A stretch of 64,000 nucleotides of DNA from Rhodamnia argentea. Taxonomy: Eukaryota > Streptophyta > Magnoliopsida > Myrtales > Myrtaceae. Every line of letters starts with the position of its first letter. Within the stretch, counting starts at the first letter, position 1. Of the stretch, positions 35,809 to 49,964 are shown piece by piece. The notes beneath the pieces are model-generated. The model searched no databases and was not told where the DNA came from. It worked only from the letters and a program-made list of their open reading frames with translations. Position numbers and translations under genes: made by a program. The DNA lies in assembly GCF_020921035.1 (NCBI RefSeq), contig NC_063154.1, forward strand, positions 1,798,001 through 1,862,000. Direction: 5' to 3'.

Positions 35809-37490
35809 CCAAAACCTTGATTGTCAATCACCTGCAACACGAACTCAAATGCAAGAAGTCGCATCGGAGCACTTGGATTCGTATCCGCAAAGATTGTTAA
35901 AGCACCCTACTGCCGAGCGAAGGGCGAGGGACCCTCTTGACCTCGCGAACCCCATCTTTTAACCAGCTAATATCAAAGCCTGAACAACGTTAGGGTCTCA
36001 AAAACAATGAAACATCCCTTGCTTGTCACCTTATAAAAGATCAAGAACCGCGCATTTTCTCAAACACCCCCACTGCATTTAATGGGCATGAGAGAGTGTT
36101 TTGGATCCTTTACCAGTTTCGGGGCGCATGCTCACCTCAGTTCAAGAACTCCAACGAGGCTGTTTCCAAGCTGACGCTACATCGCCATGTTATCCACAAA
36201 GCTGCCCACTTGAGAGAGAGACAGAGAGACAGAGAGACAGAGAGCATGAGACCCCGTTCCGGAGGTGAGGGTCCATTCCCATGTTGGGTGTCTGCTCCTT
36301 CCGCGACTGAGTCTGGCACAAGGATGTGGGGGACTCCCACCAGGCAAAGTCCCGAGGGCGCTTTTCGCTTTCGCACTTTTACGCACGCCCGTTGCGGATT
36401 TGGATAGAACCCACATGCCCTTTTGTGGATCTGGTCTCTGGTCTGAAGCACCTTTTGCTGTCGTGGATAAGGTGTGTCTTTCAGGTATGAAATCAAGGAC
36501 TCTTGTTCGTTTTTTGCCGAGGAAAAAATAGGAGGAGCCAGAAAACTAAAAGGGGCCGAGACAACCGCACTTGATTTCCAGAAAGGATGATGATATTGTA
36601 TCTGCCCTGCCCCCATGTGGGCTCGGATGAGAATGCCCTCTTTAGATATTGCATCAGATCTTCATTTTGCAAGGGGAAATTCTTTTTGTTACTTTCAGTT
36701 TCAGGTCACATTATCTTCAATGACAATTTTTTTTGCATGGTGGCCCCCCATCGCCCAACTCAAATTTGGAGAAATTTGTGCACCTGATTTGGAATAATCC
36801 ATGTTCTTGATAAGGAATAGCGATGATCCGAATCTCAAGTACATCTCATTTATCGTCCTCCGTATCTCTGGATTAATGAGATAGTACTTCAATTACGCGA
36901 CTCCTTTTGCACTCCTTATGTGAGATTGTTTTGAGTTCGTTAGAGTCGGAGGAAAGACTTGGGCTCTATTATAGAATTTTCAGCCGGGTTCTCTCATCAC
37001 GGGTCGGGCTCAACTCGGCCCACACATGTCGAGCTTATATTAGATTAGTCAAAAATCCTTATATCTTACCTTAGTAAACCAACCCGTAAAATAATAGATT
37101 AATCTCGCAAGACAGTGAATTACAACCTCAATTAATGTAAACAAATATTAGGAAAAACTCTTACACTATACTGCTCACTTGTATCTAAATCCTTGACGTA
37201 TTTTGTATAAATCACGTGAGTTTTATATCCCGTTTTGTCTTTTTTAGCCACATGCTTACATTATATGATTCTGTTTACAACCTTGAGCCTTCCTAAAGCC
37301 CTTTTTTTTTCCCCGCCCAAGTTGTTTCTCAAGGCAGGAGTCAAAGCTGGACTTTTCACGAGTAAAGAATTCTACTAGCTAAGTAACTATTTACCGCGAG
37401 CATTTCCTTGTCTCAAGTGCAAAAACAAAGGAATCCTTTTGGAAAGGTCAACGTAAGGAGCCACAACTTCTGACTTAGGACGCCATTTCG
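35809..37490. other. Intergenic; GA/GACA tract, no gene recognised
   Basis: A GAGACA-rich tract lies at about 36213-36243. A moderately GC-rich stretch (36090-36540) has open frames on both strands but none resembles a known family; a noncoding transcript is possible. The rest is featureless. Confidence 0.4.
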
Positions 37491-37710
37491 GTGCATTCTG
37501 ATCACTTTTTTTTTTTTTTTGGTGTCGGCACAAATCCACAAGTCATGTATGAACTAATCAAAAAGCATAGAAAAACATTTAGCTCAAAAAAGTCAAATTC
37601 AATTGAAGAAAGCACACCCTCCGTGGAAAATAATCAAATTGAACATTCGTCGAAAGAAAAAGACCAAAACAAAAAGGAAAATTCGGAGAGTATAAAGCCA
37701 TTTCTATGAT
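37491..37710 (+). other. Lys/Ser/Asn-rich open stretch of unknown origin
   Basis: The reading frame contains YELIKKHRKTFSSKKSN and SSKEKDQNKKENSES and lacks an ATG upstream of its recognisable part. Composition resembles plastid ycf1-type protein, so an organelle-derived fragment is possible, but I cannot confirm any match. Confidence 0.2.
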
Positions 37711-39492
37711 CTTATTCGAATTAGAGAACGTATAAGCCTATTAAATTAAAAAGAAGCAAATGGCTGAAGATCAAACAAAAGAGCCGGCCAGACAAGTAAG
37801 TTTCAGCCGTCGATTCTGGCATCAAGTCAATTTCTTAGGTGGTTTTTTTTAATTAGTTTGCACATGTATTTTTCTTACTTGTATTTGTCTGGCCGGAAAA
37901 TAGAGAGCCTCCTGTCTGAAAACGATGCTCGAACACGAAACTGGAGGAGCCGCAGACAGCGGGACGTGCATCGGTGCATGTGCTCATGCACGTGGTAGGG
38001 CCCAGCCCATCATCCAAACCGCCCTTTTTCCTTTCTCGGGTGGGACCCTCCGATCACCGCAACAAATAAATTGGCTCAAATAATTCCAAGAAAAAGTTTG
38101 GTCTCCGGTCATAGGATTAGAGCACCCGCGCACGAAGCCAATTATGGCTACCAATTTTTCTAATTTTCTTCGTCAGATCCCTTTCGAATCGGATTTAAAA
38201 TCCAATTCATTGGGTGTTCTCAGAAACTGCCACGTACCCCTTTTGCGAATGCCGATTGCGCTCGTGACGCGGATGGATTTTGCGTGGATTTGGAGGTTAG
38301 GATCTGGCTTCTATGCTTGGATTGGTCATTAAGTCGCCGAGAAAGAACGATTAACAATTAAGCTCGATCAAAGCAAGATTTATTAAATAAAATTAAAGGA
38401 TCGATCCTTGACATCGCAATCAGCAGTGTCCTAGGCTCTTGTTTCTTCCTTCTTTTTGCCTTTTTTTTCTTTTGTGGCTTGTGGGGGTGCTTGTGTGTGT
38501 CGTCTCTAAATTCTCGAAACATGGTTGGTAGACGAGAGATTTTTTTGAATTATTCGACGTCGATGTCGACGTCGGGGTTGGTTCCACTAGCGGTTATGGT
38601 GCGCACATCAAGCCGATCGTGCCATCTTTGAAAATTTTTACACACGGAATAGAACCCAATGAGGGGGAAAAAATGGAAAAGGGAGGGGAAATTTCAATAA
38701 ATTTGACTTGGGATCCTCACTGTCTTCGCTTTTGACTGGCAATAGGAAGAACAATGTGGTAGTTATTCGTACATCGTGGTCTAGGAATTCTACAAAAGTA
38801 ACACGACAAAATCAAGAACGGTGTCGTTTGACTACCGTCTACTTGGTTCCAACTTCGTGGTACGTACGTTGGGATGCTCAATTTGACATTAGCCATTGGG
38901 CATTGGACGTTTGTACCATTAGGAGTCTTGAGTCTTCTTTTAAAATGTAGGTGAACGGTTCCAATTATTGATCAGAGTCCGAGTAGAACTGCATAGAACT
39001 TTCTTTCTTATGCACTAAAAAGGACGGTAACCCACTAGGAATTTGGAACAGAGTAAAGGAATCGTTATGTCTCGGACGGCAATCTGTCAAGCCGGTCAAC
39101 GTTAGCGAAGCATTGTTTTTCCTAGTGGCGATCCATCGACTAGCCAGAAACCGGTCGAATTCCGTTCACTGGATATGAAATTCTCGGGAACTAGCCGTGC
39201 CAAGGCTCTTTGAATCTCTTATGATCGAGCTGAGTTTTCCATATGCCCCCAATGTCAAACGTAGGAATGTGAAGTTCCTCGTCCTCTCAAAGCTTTGGTA
39301 GCATCATGGGTTACGCCATGCACGTAGCATTCTGTCGTTTAGGGCTTGTCTGCTCCCCACACAGCTCAGAAGTTGGACTTCAAGGGCGGACAAAACAAGC
39401 CGCCCCAAATGAGCGCCTGAAATCGCTGCTCATTTGAAGCAAAGTCTCGGACAAGAACCAAAGACTCTGCGAAAAGATTAATAAAATAAAAT

Positions 39493-39532
<40 letters not shown>

Positions 39533-39700
39533 AAGAGAACGGTTGAAGGGAGCGCATGTGCAGGTGGGGTCCGGTTAGGGCTCGGCAGTTGGAACATTTG
39601 CATGTGCTCTTCCATCCGGTGCAAACCGCCTTAAAAACGAAAACGACCCTTCGTTGTCTCTCCCCTTCATTTAATTATCGAATCTGCAATAGTCGTACAC
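37711..39700. other. Intergenic / distal expansin upstream region
   Basis: No gene is recognised. A GA tract lies at about 39500-39528, and a 'catgcacgtgg' G-box-like site at about 37985-37996. Confidence 0.4.
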
Positions 39701-39712
39701 CCGCATGAACTC

Positions 39713-39724
39713 TCTATATAAAGA
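39713..39724 (+). promoter_or_regulatory. Expansin TATA box
   Basis: A consensus TATATAAA (39715-39722) lies 90 bp ahead of the expansin ATG, leaving a leader of about 60 nt, as expected for a strongly expressed plant gene. Confidence 0.7.
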
Positions 39725-39811
39725 AGAGAGCTTTTGTGTACCAAGCATCCACCAAGCCTCACCCCCCTCTCTCCCTCTTTGCAATTCTAGTTTGAGTAGT
39801 GAAGAAAGGCA

Positions 39812-40982
39812 ATGGCCATGGCGACGCTCCCGGCATTCTCCCTCCTCGTGTCGGCGATCTTCGGTTTGTGCCTCCGAGGTGCTTTTGCCGACTATGGCGG
39901 GTGGAATAGTGCGCACGCCACCTTCTACGGGGGCGGCGATGCGTCCGGCACCATGGGTACGTCTGTTTTACGCAAGTCCATTTGCACCCCCCGTTCTCTT
40001 CGCTCGACAACTCCCGTTGATTTATGCTGGAAGGCGGATCTTCTAACGTACAAAATCTGCTGCCTTCCCATAAATCAACTATTTAAGGAAGATAATTGTC
40101 TTTCCTAGGAGTTGGCTATGGTGAATTTACGCTTGTACCCTCGCCTCTTCTAAAGTGACTTCTGCATAGGAGACTTTCGCTAAAAGTGTGATGAATAATT
40201 GTATCTTAGTCCGCTAAAGTAATTATATTTTTTTTTTCCTTCTTTCATGCAGGGGGTGCTTGCGGGTACGGCAACTTGTACAGCCAGGGCTATGGGACCA
40301 ACACCGCAGCCCTCAGCACCGCCCTGTTCAACGACGGCCTGAGCTGCGGGTCCTGCTACGAGATGAAGTGCAACGACGACCCCCAGTGGTGCCTCCCCGG
40401 GACCATCACCGTCACCGCCACCAACTTCTGCCCTCCGAACAACGCCCTCGCCAACGACGACGGCGGCTGGTGCAACCCCCCGCTCCAGCACTTCGATATG
40501 GCCGAGCCCGCGTTCCTCCAAATCGCCCAATACCGAGCCGGGATCGTCCCCATTTCCTTCAGAAGGTTACACAACTCTTCCCTTCCCCTCCCTTCCCTTC
40601 AAAACCATTCAACCAATCACGAAGAATTTAAAAGTGAAATTTGCTGACTTATATACGGTCACGTGGGTGATGCTGCAGGGTCCCTTGCGCGAAGAAAGGA
40701 GGCGTAAGGTTCACGATCAACGGTCACTCCTACTTCAATCTGGTGCTGATCACGAACGTGGCCGGAGCAGGGGATGTGCACTCGGTGTCGATCAAGGGCT
40801 CGAAGACCGGGTGGCAGACCATGTCCAGGAACTGGGGCCAGAACTGGCAGAGCAACTCCTACCTCAATGGCCAGTCTCTCTCCTTCCAAGTCACCACCAG
40901 CGATGGCAGGACCATCACCAGCTACGACGTCGTGCCCTCCAACTGGCAATTCGGCCAGACTTTTGCAGGTGGCCAGTTCTGA
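39812..40982 (+). CDS. Alpha-expansin
   Basis: Exons 39812-39956, 40253-40565 and 40679-40982 agree in phase and encode 253 residues, the usual EXPA length. A signal peptide (about 1-26) is followed by the six-stranded double-psi beta-barrel domain: [21 protein letters not shown], the cysteine series ([25 protein letters not shown]) and the HFDMAEPAF motif with its conserved Asp. The C-terminal cellulose-binding domain has the expected aromatic residues ([24 protein letters not shown]) and ends GGQF. Expansins loosen cell walls without hydrolysis by disrupting cellulose-xyloglucan contacts during acid growth. The three-exon structure fits alpha-expansins. The exact subgroup (EXPA2/8 or other) is not resolved. 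Confidence 0.96.
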
Positions 40983-42600
40983 AAACCAACAGAACTGGTA
41001 TCAAAATGGGAAGCTGGTGAAAACAGAGCAGGGTTAGGAGAAATTGAATGTTTTGGCCATTTTGGGCCGTCTATTGCTGAGGTGGCTTTTGGGCACCCGC
41101 TAGGAATTTAATTATATATACGATCTATATATATATACATAGATATAGAAAAGAAGTGTTTGTGAGTTTGCAGAGACCAGGGATCGAAATCAAGACAGGA
41201 ACAGAGGGGGTATTCTTGGTTGCCTCTGGATTGAGTTAAGACCATGGATATCACTGTGAGGGTCTGTAGATTGTAATTCCCCAATTGGATTTGGATTTGG
41301 ATTTGGATTTGGACAACTTTTTAATGATATCTACTCGCATTGATGATTGTTTTTTGTTGTCGGGTGAATCTTCGTTAACTACTATGGCGATTCTGCTCTT
41401 CCTTTTTGAGCCCAGAATTCAGTGCAGGAACTGAAAAAAAAAATGCGTGGACAAAATGGTGAAATGAAGGGCATTTGAGTGCAGAGTCTTGAATGTGTGG
41501 CATCATTGAGTTGATATAAAGCTGTGATCTTTTTAACTAGTTGGTTAATAAGTGCGCCAAACCCTCTAAAATCATTAGATCTTGTGTACCACCTAGATCG
41601 GATGAGTGCCTTTGCTTTATATGTCCAAGTGTCCTTGTTATAGGTCGAATTAAAGTTAGATTCAACGATCGAAATCGAGTTGCTGCAACCGGGACTCTCG
41701 AGACCAATGAAGCATCTCGACCGAGCAGAATTTCGAACGAATGTGAAGCTACTAATGAATGTCAAGATAATCGCGTGACCAACCATTTCGCTCCTTAATC
41801 ATTTTGTTTAGCCCACGTCCCGTTTATCATGTAGTCTCTCCAGATTGGATTATTCAAGCTAACGTGAGGGGGTCACGTGCCGAAGAATCCCACTCAAGGA
41901 AGTGGGCCAAGATTGTTTCTTCTCATTCTTCGGATGCTTGATTGCAAAATTAATGGAGATGATAGATGATGATGTACTTCTTCCTTGCCCGCAAGATAAG
42001 TTCCTTTATTGCTCACGGTCGAGTTTTTCGCTTCTCAAGCGAGACCCTACTCGTCACATTAATTATATTGGGTAAGTTGAGAAATTCTAATCTCACATTA
42101 ATGGATGATATAAAAGCCCTCGATACGTGAATTGTAATATGTATCATAATATATACTAATTTTAATTTTCTAAATAAAGAGCAAGACAATTTTACGAGAT
42201 TAGCAAACATGACATATCATGTCACGTAAGTGGTAAACATTTAAATGTAAAAGAAAATAGGGAAATGAGAAGATCGAGGAGGTCAGCACCACTACCTCAG
42301 CGTCGATTAGGCAATTGTTATTTTTTTCTCTCCATGAGTAGAGAGTGATAGTGCGGGACTGCGGGACAACTGGACACCTCTCTCATTTATTAAATCAAAT
42401 TTTTCGTTAATCATGTTAATAAGAGTTTCTGGTATACTTAGTTTGCAATAATCAAGCTTCAGAACATATATTTCACATGTAATAAGCTGCTGCCTCTTCA
42501 AACTACAAAAATCTTCTCAAAGGATCTCTCAATAAGTATACTTCGAGTTAAAGCTCAAAAAAAAAAAGTATACTTCGAGTCCCTCGTAAGTAAAACCCGT
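40983..42600. other. Expansin 3' region and intergenic DNA
   Basis: Presumed 3' UTR including AT-rich 'atatatatata' sequence near 41125, then DNA without a recognisable gene. Confidence 0.45.
41287..41312 (+). repeat. GGATTT hexanucleotide repeat in the expansin 3' region
   Basis: Four consecutive 'ggattt' units follow the expansin stop by about 300 bp. Confidence 0.8.
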
Positions 42601-42620
42601 TCCATATTCGTCTTGTCTTA

Positions 42621-42640
42621 GGTGACACGTGTCCTACTCA
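42621..42640 (+). promoter_or_regulatory. ABRE/G-box palindrome in the MnSOD promoter
   Basis: GACACGTGTC (42624-42633) lies about 125 bp before the start codon. The same 10-bp palindrome occurs upstream of the IRK-like gene. Stress or ABA control through bZIP factors is inferred. Confidence 0.45.
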
Positions 42641-42757
42641 CCGAGTCACTCGTTGAGTGGCCACGGGGTTCCCCAACTTCAGCGCCCAACCCCGCTCCGA
42701 GTCTTGCCCTCGTTTCATTTTGGCTCTGAAAATCAGCTCCCGCAGAAAGAAGCTCCG

Positions 42758-45700
42758 ATGGCTCTTCGTCCGCTGTTGACCAGAAGAACCCTAGCCTCTG
42801 CCTCAGGCTTCAGCTCCAATGGCGGTATCACCACGAGCTTCCGTGGCCTCCAGACCTTCTCTCTCCCCGATCTCCCCTACGACTACGGCGCTCTTCAGCC
42901 CGCGATCAGCGGCGAGATCATGCAATTGCATCACCAGAAGCATCACCAGGCCTACATCACCAACTACAACAAGGCGCTCGAGCAGCTCCACGATGCCATG
43001 AGCAAGGGCGACGCTCCGGCCGTCGTTAAGTTGCAGAGCGCCATCAAGTTCAATGGCGGAGGTTCGATGCTTTCTGTTTTGTCCTTTATTTGTTCGTTCT
43101 GTCTGGGATTAGTTCTTCTTTTTTTTTTTTTTCGCTTTCTAAGAGTCGAACTTCGACACGATGTGGAAGTGAGCGTGAAATTTGTCGGAGCGAGCTTGAC
43201 CGAGCATTCTCTTGTCTAACGTGGACTCGACAAGTGTTCAGATTGTTTTTAAATGTTGCCTGCCGTTGCATAGAAAAAGGACCCTAATGAATTGCCTCGT
43301 TCAAATTTGTCGAAGAGGTGCTTATCTTCTGATTTGGAGTCAACCCTTAGTGATGTAAAGTGTTTACTCGAGAAATGATGAGGACTAGGCAGACCTGTTA
43401 AGGTTGCAGTCACGGCACTGAACACAATTAGCATATAGTCTTATTTGTCAAAACAGATGAACTAGAAAAATGCTCTTGACTTTTTTCCACTTAAAGTTAA
43501 TTGACTGAAGGAAGGTGTAATTCGTGATCAAAGCTTCTCGATTCAATGAAATCGAGAGTGAAAGGCAGTCGAGAATTCAACTCATGGATGATTGAATATA
43601 ATAAGCGGCACATTTCAAAGATGAGCTATTCTTTGCGAGGAAACTTGTGGCGTATATAAAGTGACTAATCTGGCTTTGCCAGCATTTAGCGAGATAAATC
43701 TATTATCTGCAGTCGCAACTCATGTCAAATCCTTGATGGGTGAGCTGCTCTCTAGAGCCAAAGTTCCTGGTTTTTTAGCATTTGTCTGCCATAGCTCACC
43801 AATGTCTGATTGGTTGTCAATAGCTTTTTCTATACTGATGTGAATGGTGCGCTGGTGCTCCTAATGAACCGTGGTACTTTAGAATGTACTGAGTGACAAG
43901 TTTTGGATCTATATGGTAGTAGTGAGGATGGGTGGCATTCAAATGTGACCACACTTAGATTGTGTTGTGCTTACTGACTTAGGAGGAAAATTTTGTCGAG
44001 GGTTGTCTTTTCATCCTGATGACAGTTGCTTAGAGAAGTCACTGTATCGGTAGGTTTTATTTGTCATCACATTCTTATTGCAGTTGCTACCAACTAAATG
44101 AAAGTGGAAAAGTGGTGGAATTAGGGTATCTGAGTTTCTTTTTTGCTTGATAGGAATAATTTACAGCATGTGATGAACAAGTGTGAGATGTTGTATCAGA
44201 TATTACCAACTCATTCTTAAGTAAGCTTCATAGGCATTGTGGTGGTAGTTCACACAGTTTTGCAAAGGCGTGTTGAACAACACCTGTGACTGAACTTTCT
44301 TACAGAACTTTATCACATATGAAACATGTTTCGTTCAGGTCTATTGTTTGAAAACAATTTGCAGAAATTTTGTGTTTTTTCTAAGAGCACTGATGGCTTC
44401 GCCGGCCCTTCTATTACCTCTTCTTGTTTCATAGATTATCCAACTATCTTAAATTTTCATTTTTATTTTCTCTATGTGCATATTCAACAAGTAAAGATTA
44501 GCTTTTGCCACTTAGCTCGTTATTATCCTTTTGATTTTGCTCCTCTTATGATTTTGTGAATGTAACCTATGTTCAGGTCATGTTAATCACTCCATATTCT
44601 GGAAAAATCTTGCTCCAATTCAGGTAAATGCTTGTTTGACAAATTGATCCATGCTGCTGCTTGGGGACTCTCTGACCTCCTTTGTTGGGTAATGCAGGGA
44701 GGAGGTGGTGAGCCACCAAAAGGTTCCCTCGGTTGGGCCATTGACAATCATTTTGGCTCTTTAGATGCACTTGTGCAGAAAATGAATGCAGAAGGTGCTG
44801 CTTTACAGGGCTCTGGATGGGTGGTAAAGTTCTCATTCTGCAGTTGAAATCCTGCTTTATTTGCTTTGCTTGTTCTTTTAGTACGTACTAATCATCCAAT
44901 TGTTGTCCCGTTTGCCAGGCTAATTAACTTCTTTGGCACTTTCTTAACTATGCAGTGGCTTGGTGTGGACAAAGAGCTGAAGAAGTTGGTGGTTGAAACC
45001 ACATCCAATCAGGTTAGCTCAGTCACTTTTTAATTCACAAATGTTTTATTAATGTTATGGTTTTTGTGGATTCATCTTCATTCTCCCTAGCATTGTTAGA
45101 TTTGTGTGGGTCCCAGATGTCTGTGGTTGTTTTCTCATCACTGAGGTCTTGTAGAATGAGGTTCATTGTGAATGTATGGCTTTCCCAGACTAAGGAGCAA
45201 TGGCCTCTGCAACAACATTACAGGCTTGTAGACGACTATTTGATTTTTGTGCAAGCCATGTTCTTAATACTGTTAAATCCAGGGGATGTGCTATAGTAGG
45301 TTAAATCTTTAATGGACACAGCCCTCTAGTATTCTACTGGTAGATTTCGATGGAGAATGATGAATTGTTTTTCCTTCCTGAACTCTGTAACATGAGATTA
45401 TAGTTTCACAATTGCTCAGTAAGATGCTCGCCTTCTGTTAGATTTTCTATCATTCACTTACTCGTGATTTATCTAATAATCCTATGACTGCAAACGTCTA
45501 GTAACGAGGTGAGAGGAAGTTAAATATGACCCCTCAAGCAACTTGCTGGCTTGTTAGGAGGGAGAAAATATGAAAATTGTTTTTTTGAAAGGGAAGTCAC
45601 TGGGATTCTCTTATTAAATGGTGGTGGTCTAGACACCCAAGTCTTGATGTAGATGACGTACTGGATTAGTACTCCATCTCGTGTGTATATAACAATGTAT

Positions 45701-46633
45701 GCAGGTAGGCCCACCTGGGGGTGCCGTTTGGAGTGAAATCTGTTCTATCGATAACAATGGGTTAAACAATTACTGTATTTTAACAGGATCCGTTGGTGAC
45801 CAAGGGACCAAGTTTAGTTCCTTTGATTGGCATAGATGTGTGGGAGCATGCGTATTATCTGCAGGTATGTCTTCACTTCTGGGTGCTCTGGATTTTCACA
45901 TATCATTAGCATGGAACTCTTTCATCTGCTTGGACATTGTAGTCTGTTTAATTATCCTACTACTCTTCATGCTTCCCTGAAATATTGAACTTCATTGTGA
46001 CTTGTGATTTGTTGTAAGCATTTACTGAGCATGAGAAAGCTAAAGTTATGAATTTTATTGGACAGTTACGTGTGCATGACCATTTGAGGGATTCACGTAG
46101 TTGTTTATGACTATAGCAAGTGAAATATCTACACATATTTCTGATGGAGTTCTGGGTTAAGGACATGAAGAGGAGGAAGGAAAGGGGAAGAGGAGTGGGA
46201 GGGGGGGTTGTTGTTGAAGGTTTTCAGCTTATTGGATAGCTGGGTCTTAGAGACCTAAGATACGAAGTGTGAGAATTGGGGGAAAGCATGTTTGATAGCA
46301 GTTATAAATGGTGAGATGAAACATTGTATTTACATGTCACTTATAGTCATATGGAACTTCTTCGGACCCTATGGGGTTGGAAATAGCAAATTCAGTTATT
46401 CCAGTCGGATATCTGATGCTTGTTCATGCCGGTAATAGTGCACTTTTTCTTGGGAGTCTCTTCTTTTGTGGAACTTGTACTCGATTTGGTCAGTGGCATT
46501 ATTTAGTCATTCTTGATGCCTCCTTTGTTTCTTTCTGCAGTACAAGAATGTGAGACCAGATTACCTGAAGAACATATGGAAAGTCATTAACTGGAAATAT
46601 GCCAGTGAATTGTACGGAAAAGAATGCCCTTGA
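42758..46633 (+). CDS. MSD: Mitochondrial manganese superoxide dismutase
   Basis: Six exons (42758-43061, 44577-44623, 44698-44823, 44956-45012, 45787-45864, 46541-46633) agree in phase and encode 234 residues. The first ~33 residues are rich in Arg, Ser and Leu with few acidic residues, a mitochondrial presequence. The mature enzyme starts about [16 protein letters not shown]. Metal ligands are His58 (QLHHQKHH), His106 (HVNHSIFW), Asp195 and His199 (DVWEHAYY). The [15 protein letters not shown] segment fits Mn rather than Fe enzymes. It converts superoxide to peroxide and oxygen in the mitochondrial matrix. Intron 1 is about 1.5 kb. The next gene downstream is RPS26, the same neighbour recalled for Arabidopsis At3g56350. 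Confidence 0.96.
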
Positions 46634-47228
46634 GCTCTTCTTCCATTCACCAAATTGTCGATGGATATCCATCTGGGAGAGAGCTTACCGAGTTAACCTG
46701 TCGATTCAGCAAAGAAATAATATGACGCGATGTTAGATCCTGGAAGGTATTTTCATTTGCAAATGTGTACCCTTGACCATGGAATAAGCTGAACTGATGT
46801 GAATTCTCTCAGTTTCTGGGTGCTGGAACCTTGTATTCTCCCCTGTTCTTAAGATGGGTCGCAGAAACCTTTTTGTTCATCAGGTCCCATGATTTATGAA
46901 GAAGTTCTAGCTCATCCATATGGCTTTAGTAGCGCAATTGCATAACATCTTTCTTACTGGTGAAAACAAACTCCGGACTATCCTTTAATTTCCTGAAAAA
47001 AGAAATGAAACTGTTCATTATGATGACAAATTCTGGATCGTTGGACCACGGACTTGAGAGCCAGATCCCTTGAATTCTCTCAATTTCGTGATCGTAGTTC
47101 CCAATTTTTTAAGTGAGAAACGGTCTCTGTCAGCCTTACCAACTTACCTAGATGAACGAAAAACTGAATTGGTCATTTTGCCCCTTCTCCCTTTACCCCT
47201 CTCCCCGTTCTACCTTCCAAACCAGGCC
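46634..47228. other. MnSOD 3' region
   Basis: Presumed 3' UTR and flank; no other gene is recognised. Confidence 0.45.
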
Positions 47229-47298
47229 ATATGAAGTATAGCCAAGTGGTAAGACATCGGTTTTTGGTATCTCATGCAAAGGTTTAATATCATTAACT
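47229..47298 (+). pseudogene. trnQ: Degenerate mitochondrial-type tRNA-Gln(UUG) fragment
   Basis: 'agtatagccaagtggtaaga' and 'catcggtttttggtat' followed by 'catgcaaaggttt' match my recollection of plant mitochondrial trnQ-UUG through the D arm, anticodon arm (loop with TTG) and into the T arm. The T-arm consensus GGTTCGAATCC has become 'ggtttaatatc', and the acceptor stem does not pair. It is therefore a nuclear copy of organelle origin or a tRNA-derived remnant, not a working tRNA gene. Confidence 0.55.
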
Positions 47299-47485
47299 TT
47301 TGGAAAATAATCAAAAAAATTGTGCGTGAATGGATGTTTCAAGAAGTTTTATGTATTTTGCATTGAATAAAAGACAATTTAAAAGGTACAAAATAAAAAC
47401 CAACCGATACGGATAATTATGGGATAAATTTATTACTTTTTTTCCTTCTTTTTCTATGGAGGGCAAATCTGACAATTCGCAACGG

Positions 47486-47575
47486 CGTAGGGTTTTGCAC
47501 GGGTGTCCGTATAAAAGCGAAAAAGCCCCCTCGGCACAAATGCTTCGTTGAGATAACAAGCGCAAACCCTAGCGA
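47486..47575 (+). promoter_or_regulatory. Telo-box motifs in the RPS26 promoter/leader
   Basis: An inverted telo-box (TAGGGTTTT, 47488-47496) and a forward one (AAACCCTA, 47564-47571) lie within 150 bp of the start codon. Telo-boxes are standard promoter elements of plant ribosomal protein genes. Confidence 0.65.
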
Positions 47576-47635
47576 GAACGAGCCGACGAAGCCAGAGCTT
47601 CGAGACCATCTGTGCAAGCGGCCGCAGCTCGCAAA

Positions 47636-49457
<1,822 letters not shown>

Positions 49458-49964
49458 GGCAAACTGAACCTAGTCTTGCATAATCCCAAGTGCTACTGAT
49501 TGCATGCATGGCTTTTCGGGACCAATATTTTTTCGTTTGAAAGTTTTGATGTATGGTTGCGGCTGCCCGTAAGTACTATATTGCTCTTCTTCAAGTCCTT
49601 GTTCAGATTTTAGGTACCTTCTTTAATCAATGTGCATCTAGACCAGGGAATCAGTCTGAAATACATAGCATAGGCAACTATACCTTTGCCCTACATGGAA
49701 ATTTGAGTGCTGCTGAATTGGTGGCATGCATGGCCGCCTTGAATCGGACTTTGGTATCCATAGACTTTACATTCTCACGTATGCGGGGAGTGTAAGATGA
49801 TGTGTTAGCTACCATTGGGTTAACTTAGCCTGCATTTGCCGAACTGTCTGCAGGTTAGCTACCATTACGTTCGTTTGGCCAAGGGATAAACGAATTATCG
49901 CTGCAATTTTACGGTCTGCATGATCTTATAACCCCCCATCAAGTAGTGGAGAGAGACAAACGGC
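49458..49964. other. RPS26 3' region
   Basis: Presumed 3' UTR and flank; no other gene is recognised. Confidence 0.45.

Noticed and set aside
36137-36616. A 159-codon minus-strand open frame and overlapping plus-strand frames
   Set aside because: No recognisable domain, low-complexity Leu/Ser repeats from a GAGACA tract, and competing frames on both strands.
38144-38332. Short open frame starting MATNFSNFLRQ
   Set aside because: It starts with an ATG but shows no recognisable family, no splice partners and no promoter signals; too short to call.
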